Shown piece by piece: positions 60,780 to 64,000 of a DNA stretch of 64,000 nucleotides. The stretch spans positions 31,359 to 95,358 of the forward strand of contig NZ_JAYGHY010000006.1 of NCBI RefSeq assembly GCF_034931305.1, in the 5' to 3' direction. The stretch comes from Cyanobium gracile_A (GTDB lineage Bacteria; Cyanobacteriota; Cyanobacteriia; PCC-6307; Cyanobiaceae). The first letter of the stretch is position 1; each line of letters opens with the position of its first letter. The notes below the pieces were generated by a model. That model was not told where the DNA came from. It ran no database searches and worked only from the letters and a program-made list of their open reading frames with translations. The position numbers and the translations under genes were made by a program.

Positions 60780-63068
60780 ATGAAGTTCACGGTCGCCGAC
60801 CTGCTCGACCATCTCTCCACGACCGATGCGGTGGCCCTCGCCAAGCTGGAGAAGTCGCTGGGTCTTACCACCAAGTCCTGCAAGCAGCAGTTGCGCATCG
60901 GCCTGGAGGCCCTGCAGCGTCTGGGGCTGGTGGAGGAGGACGCCGAAGGCCTGCGCTCACGCGAAACCCCCGAGCTGATCCCCGCCCGCCTGCGTTGCTC
61001 CAGCAAGGGGTTCTGTTTCGCCCTGCGGGAAGACGGCGGCGAGGACATCTACATCCGTGACCACCAGCTCAACCACGCCTGGAACGGCGACCGGGTGCTG
61101 GTCAGGATCACCCGGGAGGGGGGCCGGCGCCGCTCCCCGGAGGGGGGGGTCCAGTGCATCCTCGAGCGCCACACCCCCAGCCTGCTGGCCCAGGTCGAAC
61201 GCCAGGACGGGCAGCTGGTCGCCGTTCCCCTCGACGACAGGCTGCTGACGTCCGTGGCCCTGACCGAGGACGATGCGGTCCACCTCGACCCGCCCGAGGA
61301 GGCGGTGGTGGAGGTGAAGATCGACCGTTTCCCGCTGGCCCAGTTCGGTCCGGTCGGCCATGTTGCCCGCAGCCTGCCGGTGCATGGCGGTGAGGCCGCT
61401 GACACCGAACTGCTGCTGGCCAAGCACCGCCTGCAGGAACGGCCGGCGTGTCCCCGCACGACCCTGAAGCAGCCCGTGGCCAAGGGTCGTGCCGATCTGA
61501 CGGCTTTGCCGACCCTGCTGCTGGAGGCCTGGGAGGGCGCCGAGGCCCCCGGCCTGCCGGCCCTGTCCCTGGAGGAGCGGGACGGGGGCTGGCGGCTATG
61601 GGTGCACAGCCCCGCCATCGCCGAGCGGATCGGCATGGGCAACAGCCTCGACACCTGGTTGCGGGACCAGGGTGAGGCGATCTGTGTGGGACGCCGCTGG
61701 CTTCCCCTGCTGCCACCGGCCCTGGCCAAGGCCAGTGGTTTCCGTCCCGGGGAAAGCCAGGCGGCCGTTTCGGTGGCCCTGGAGCTGGACGGGGAGGGGA
61801 ACCTCGAACATTTCCGCTTCAGCCTGAGCCAGGTCAGCCCCGACGCCCGGGTCGACCGGGCTGCCATGCAGGCCCTGGCCGAGCGCAAGCCCAAGGCCCG
61901 CACCACCCCCGCGCCCCTCAAGGCCCTCAAGGACCACCTGCCCCTGCTGGAGCACCTGGTCCAGCTGAGTGGCCTGCTGCGCCAGCGGCGGCTGGCGGCG
62001 GGTTCGATCGATCTCGATCTGCCGATGCCCGCGATCGAAAGCCTTGGCGACCTGCAGGTGCCCGCGCCGGATGCGGCCCAGCAGGGCTGGCTGGTGGAAC
62101 TGCCCGCCGAGGATCCGGTGGCGATCCTGCGGGAAGCCGTCCTGGTCGCCCACCGGGCCCTGGGTCGCCACCTGCTGGCTCTGGAACTGCCCGCCCTGTT
62201 TGCCCTCAACCCGGCCCCGGAAGCCACCGAGATCAACGACGTCGCCAAGGCGGCCCTGGCCCTGGACATCCCCATGGAGCTCAGCGCGGATGGCAATGCC
62301 AGCGCCGCCGAACTGGCCGCGGTCTTTGCGGCCACCGACCGGGGCCGTCCGTTGCAGCAGCAACTGCGTGATGCCCTGAGCCCGGTGCAGCTGGCGCCCG
62401 AAGCCGGCCCCAACGCGGTGGCGGGCGAGGCGATCGCCCTGGCGCCCTGGTGCTGCCCGGGGCTGCACTACGCCGACCTCTGGAACCAGCAGCTGCTGGT
62501 GACCCTGCTGGTGGATGGCAAGGACCGGCCCAGTGTGCGCCACAAGATCAGCACCGACCTGGCCAGCGACGTCTGCCATGGCAGCACCGACTGGCCCCTG
62601 CTCACCCCTGGCCAGCTGGCCCCGTACCAGCAGGGCCTCGAGCATGGTCTGGCCCAGCGCCTCAACGGCCGCAGCCGCTTCCTGCAGGAACTCCAGTCCG
62701 ATGCCCTGGCCCTGGCCCAGGCCCGCCACACCGAGCCCCTGGTGGGCCAGACCCTGCCTGGGGTGATCAGCGGCGTGCAGAGCTACGGCTTCTTCGTCGA
62801 GGTCCCCCCGTCCCAGGTCGAGGGTCTGGTGCACGTCAGCTCCCTCAAGGACGACTGGTACGAGTACCGCTCCCGCCAGAACCGCCTGGTGGGCCGCAAG
62901 TTCCGTCGCACCTACATGGTCGGGGACGGGGTGGACGTGGAGATCCAGAAGGTTGACGCCCTGCGCCATCAGATCGACCTGGCCGTGCTCCAGCCCGAGA
63001 CCTTCGAGCAGGACGGTGACAACGGCGCCACGGACAGCGAGCCGGCCCTGCCCGAGAGCGAGGCCTGA
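60780..63068 (+). CDS. RNase II/R-family (RNB, Zam-like) protein lacking catalytic aspartates
   Basis: 762 residues. N-terminal helix-turn-helix-like part (about 1-60), cold-shock-like domains (about 65-130), a RNB-like core (about 235-610) and an S1 domain (about 655-735; GVISGVQSYGFFVEVPPSQV, then EGLVHVSSLKDDWYEY). In RNase II/R the core opens with TIDxxxxxDxDDA; here the same place reads DLTALPTLLLEAWEGAEAPG then LPALSLEERDGGWRLWVHSP, without the Asp cluster. The PIRRYxDLxxHRQL motif is PGLHYADLWNQQLL, with both Arg lost. It is probably an RNA-binding non-nuclease, similar to the cyanobacterial Zam group. Confidence 0.8.
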   Translation: MKFTVADLLDHLSTTDAVALAKLEKSLGLTTKSCKQQLRIGLEALQRLGLVEEDAEGLRSRETPELIPARLRCSSKGFCFALREDGGEDIYIRDHQLNHAWNGDRVLVRITREGGRRRSPEGGVQCILERHTPSLLAQVERQDGQLVAVPLDDRLLTSVALTEDDAVHLDPPEEAVVEVKIDRFPLAQFGPVGHVARSLPVHGGEAADTELLLAKHRLQERPACPRTTLKQPVAKGRADLTALPTLLLEAWEGAEAPGLPALSLEERDGGWRLWVHSPAIAERIGMGNSLDTWLRDQGEAICVGRRWLPLLPPALAKASGFRPGESQAAVSVALELDGEGNLEHFRFSLSQVSPDARVDRAAMQALAERKPKARTTPAPLKALKDHLPLLEHLVQLSGLLRQRRLAAGSIDLDLPMPAIESLGDLQVPAPDAAQQGWLVELPAEDPVAILREAVLVAHRALGRHLLALELPALFALNPAPEATEINDVAKAALALDIPMELSADGNASAAELAAVFAATDRGRPLQQQLRDALSPVQLAPEAGPNAVAGEAIALAPWCCPGLHYADLWNQQLLVTLLVDGKDRPSVRHKISTDLASDVCHGSTDWPLLTPGQLAPYQQGLEHGLAQRLNGRSRFLQELQSDALALAQARHTEPLVGQTLPGVISGVQSYGFFVEVPPSQVEGLVHVSSLKDDWYEYRSRQNRLVGRKFRRTYMVGDGVDVEIQKVDALRHQIDLAVLQPETFEQDGDNGATDSEPALPESEA

Positions 63069-63075
63069 GCCACGC

Positions 63076-63726
63076 ATGGCACCGGCCTCGCTTCCCGTGG
63101 TGCTGGCCGTGTCCGGCGCCTCCGCCCAGCCTCTGGCCGAGCGGGCCCTGCAGCTGCTGCTTGAGGATGACCAGTCGGTCGAAATGGTGACCAGCCGCGG
63201 CGCGATCGGTGTCTGGCAGGCGGAGATGGGCCTGCGGGTGCCGTCAGAGCCCGACGCCCAGGAGCGGTTCTGGCGTGAGCGCACCGGCTGCATGACCGGC
63301 CGGCTCCACTGCCATCGCTGGAACGACCAGGCCGCCGCCATCGCCAGCGGCAGCTATCTCACCCGCGGCATGGTCATCCTGCCGGCCAGCATGGGAACGG
63401 TGGGGCGGATCGCTTCCGGGGTGGCCCTGGATCTGATCGAACGGGCGGCCGATGTCCACCTCAAGGAGGCCCGGCCCCTGGTGATCGCGCCGCGGGAACT
63501 GCCCTGGAACCTGGTGCACCTTCGCAACCTCACCCGTCTGGCCGAGGCCGGTGCCCGCATCGCCCCCCCGGTGCCCGCCTGGTACCACCAGCCCACCACG
63601 ATCGGTGAGATGGTGGATTTCCTGGTGATCCGCGTCTTCGACACCCTCGGGCTCCAGCTCGGCTCCCTGCAGCGCTGGCAGGGGCCCGTGGCCCGCGCTG
63701 CTGCGGACGAAGCCTCCACCCCCTGA
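63076..63726 (+). CDS. ubiX: UbiX-like flavin prenyltransferase
   Basis: 216 residues. Adds a dimethylallyl group to FMN to make prenyl-FMN for UbiD-type decarboxylases (quinone synthesis). VVLAVSGASAQPLAERALQL (about 8-27) is the FMN/phosphate-binding GASG-type start (SGAS); SYLTRGMVILPASMGTVGRIA and RPLVIAPRELPWNLVHLRNL are intact. Starts 8 bp after the RNB gene. Confidence 0.9.
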   Translation: MAPASLPVVLAVSGASAQPLAERALQLLLEDDQSVEMVTSRGAIGVWQAEMGLRVPSEPDAQERFWRERTGCMTGRLHCHRWNDQAAAIASGSYLTRGMVILPASMGTVGRIASGVALDLIERAADVHLKEARPLVIAPRELPWNLVHLRNLTRLAEAGARIAPPVPAWYHQPTTIGEMVDFLVIRVFDTLGLQLGSLQRWQGPVARAAADEASTP

Positions 63727-63737
63727 CGCTCCGGACC

Positions 63738-64000
63738 GTGTTGCACCGCCTGTTGCTGCTGCCCCTGCTGTCGCCGTTGCTGGTGACCCTGCTGGTGGCG
63801 GCCCTCAACCCCAGGCCCACCCTGCCGCTGCGGTTGCTCACCTGGCAGACCCCCGCGTTGCCGATCGGTCTGTGGATGGCCATCGCCGCCGGGGGTGGTG
63901 CGGCCCTGAGCGCCAGCGCTACGGCCCTGGCCCTGCGCCAGGGGGACGGGCCGTCCCTGCGCCGCACCGTGCGCCGCCGTCAGGAGCCGGAGCCCTGGGC
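63738..64000 (+). CDS. N-terminal fragment of a small membrane protein, cut by the window edge
   Basis: 87 codons from GTG 63738, 12 bp after ubiX. Two hydrophobic segments (LLLLPLLSPLLVTLLVAALN and LPIGLWMAIAAGGGAALSAS) joined by a short basic loop, then an Arg-rich cytoplasmic part (RRTVRRRQEPEPW) that runs off the window. The two-helix pattern recalls LapA/DUF1049-type proteins; not certain. Confidence 0.6.
   Translation, partial: MLHRLLLLPLLSPLLVTLLVAALNPRPTLPLRLLTWQTPALPIGLWMAIAAGGGAALSASATALALRQGDGPSLRRTVRRRQEPEPW

Overview
The window is a dense, GC-rich stretch of a cyanobacterial chromosome. The best fit is a picocyanobacterium of the Synechococcus/Cyanobium (alpha-cyanobacterial) type. 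The evidence is a photosystem II Psb30/Ycf12 gene, a Ycf20 homologue, cyanobacterial families (DUF3685, DUF3727, UPF0182, CSP41-like reductase, CofE-like protein), Calvin-cycle genes (phosphoribulokinase, class II aldolase), lipid A synthesis (lpxD) and scattered HIP1 octamers (GCGATCGC, e.g. 12581, 34878). No rRNA, tRNA, CRISPR array or complete insertion sequence was seen.

Layout. 1-3.9 kb: an HlyD-type adaptor with the start of a coupled membrane protein, then a fusion of a degenerate sigma54-activator-like AAA+ domain to a polyferredoxin-like membrane Fe-S protein. 4-12.5 kb: mixed housekeeping genes (pdeM, CBS protein, pgsA-like, vanW-like, CSP41-like, hisA, Fur-family regulator, DUF3685, thylakoid/lumen thioredoxin-like protein). 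12.5-15.3 kb: fumC and two tandem type IV pilin-like genes; the prepilin peptidase that would process them is at 41.7 kb. 15.3-22 kb: PIN-PhoH ATPase on the minus strand, then a tight plus-strand cluster (CofE-like, GNAT-like, ruvX, DUF3727, yqeG, proB) with ATGA overlaps. 22-26.3 kb: PfkB-like kinase with an altered active site, a coiled-coil protein, a large unexplained spacer, a membrane protein and a PAP2 phosphatase.

26.3-37.4 kb is the accessory part. A secreted TPR-CHAT (caspase-like) protein with 12 tandem 42-residue repeats is translationally coupled to a secreted YpfJ-like protein that has lost the zinc-binding motif, followed by a single-pass membrane protein. Then comes a lower-GC patch (31.5-34.9 kb) that looks like decayed integron gene cassettes: an AAC(3)-I-type acetyltransferase pseudogene with two in-frame stops, a 4-oxalocrotonate tautomerase and a damaged cold-shock/DUF1294 gene. 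All lie on one strand, separated by attC-like sites. A fusion of an alpha/beta hydrolase to a subtilisin protease closes the region.

37.4-64 kb returns to core genes: polysaccharide deacetylase, lpxD, leuB, class I prk, pilD, accD, an oxidoreductase, fba, UPF0182, thrC with a MoaD/ThiS-like protein, bicupin, ftsH, rpmF, glyK-like, ycf20, HAD phosphatase, recJ, a CLC channel whose 3' end is antisense to psb30, two half-size GDT1 (Mn/Ca transporter) genes, an RNase II-family protein without its catalytic aspartates, ubiX and a truncated membrane gene. Adjacent genes very often overlap by 4 bp, pointing to translational coupling.
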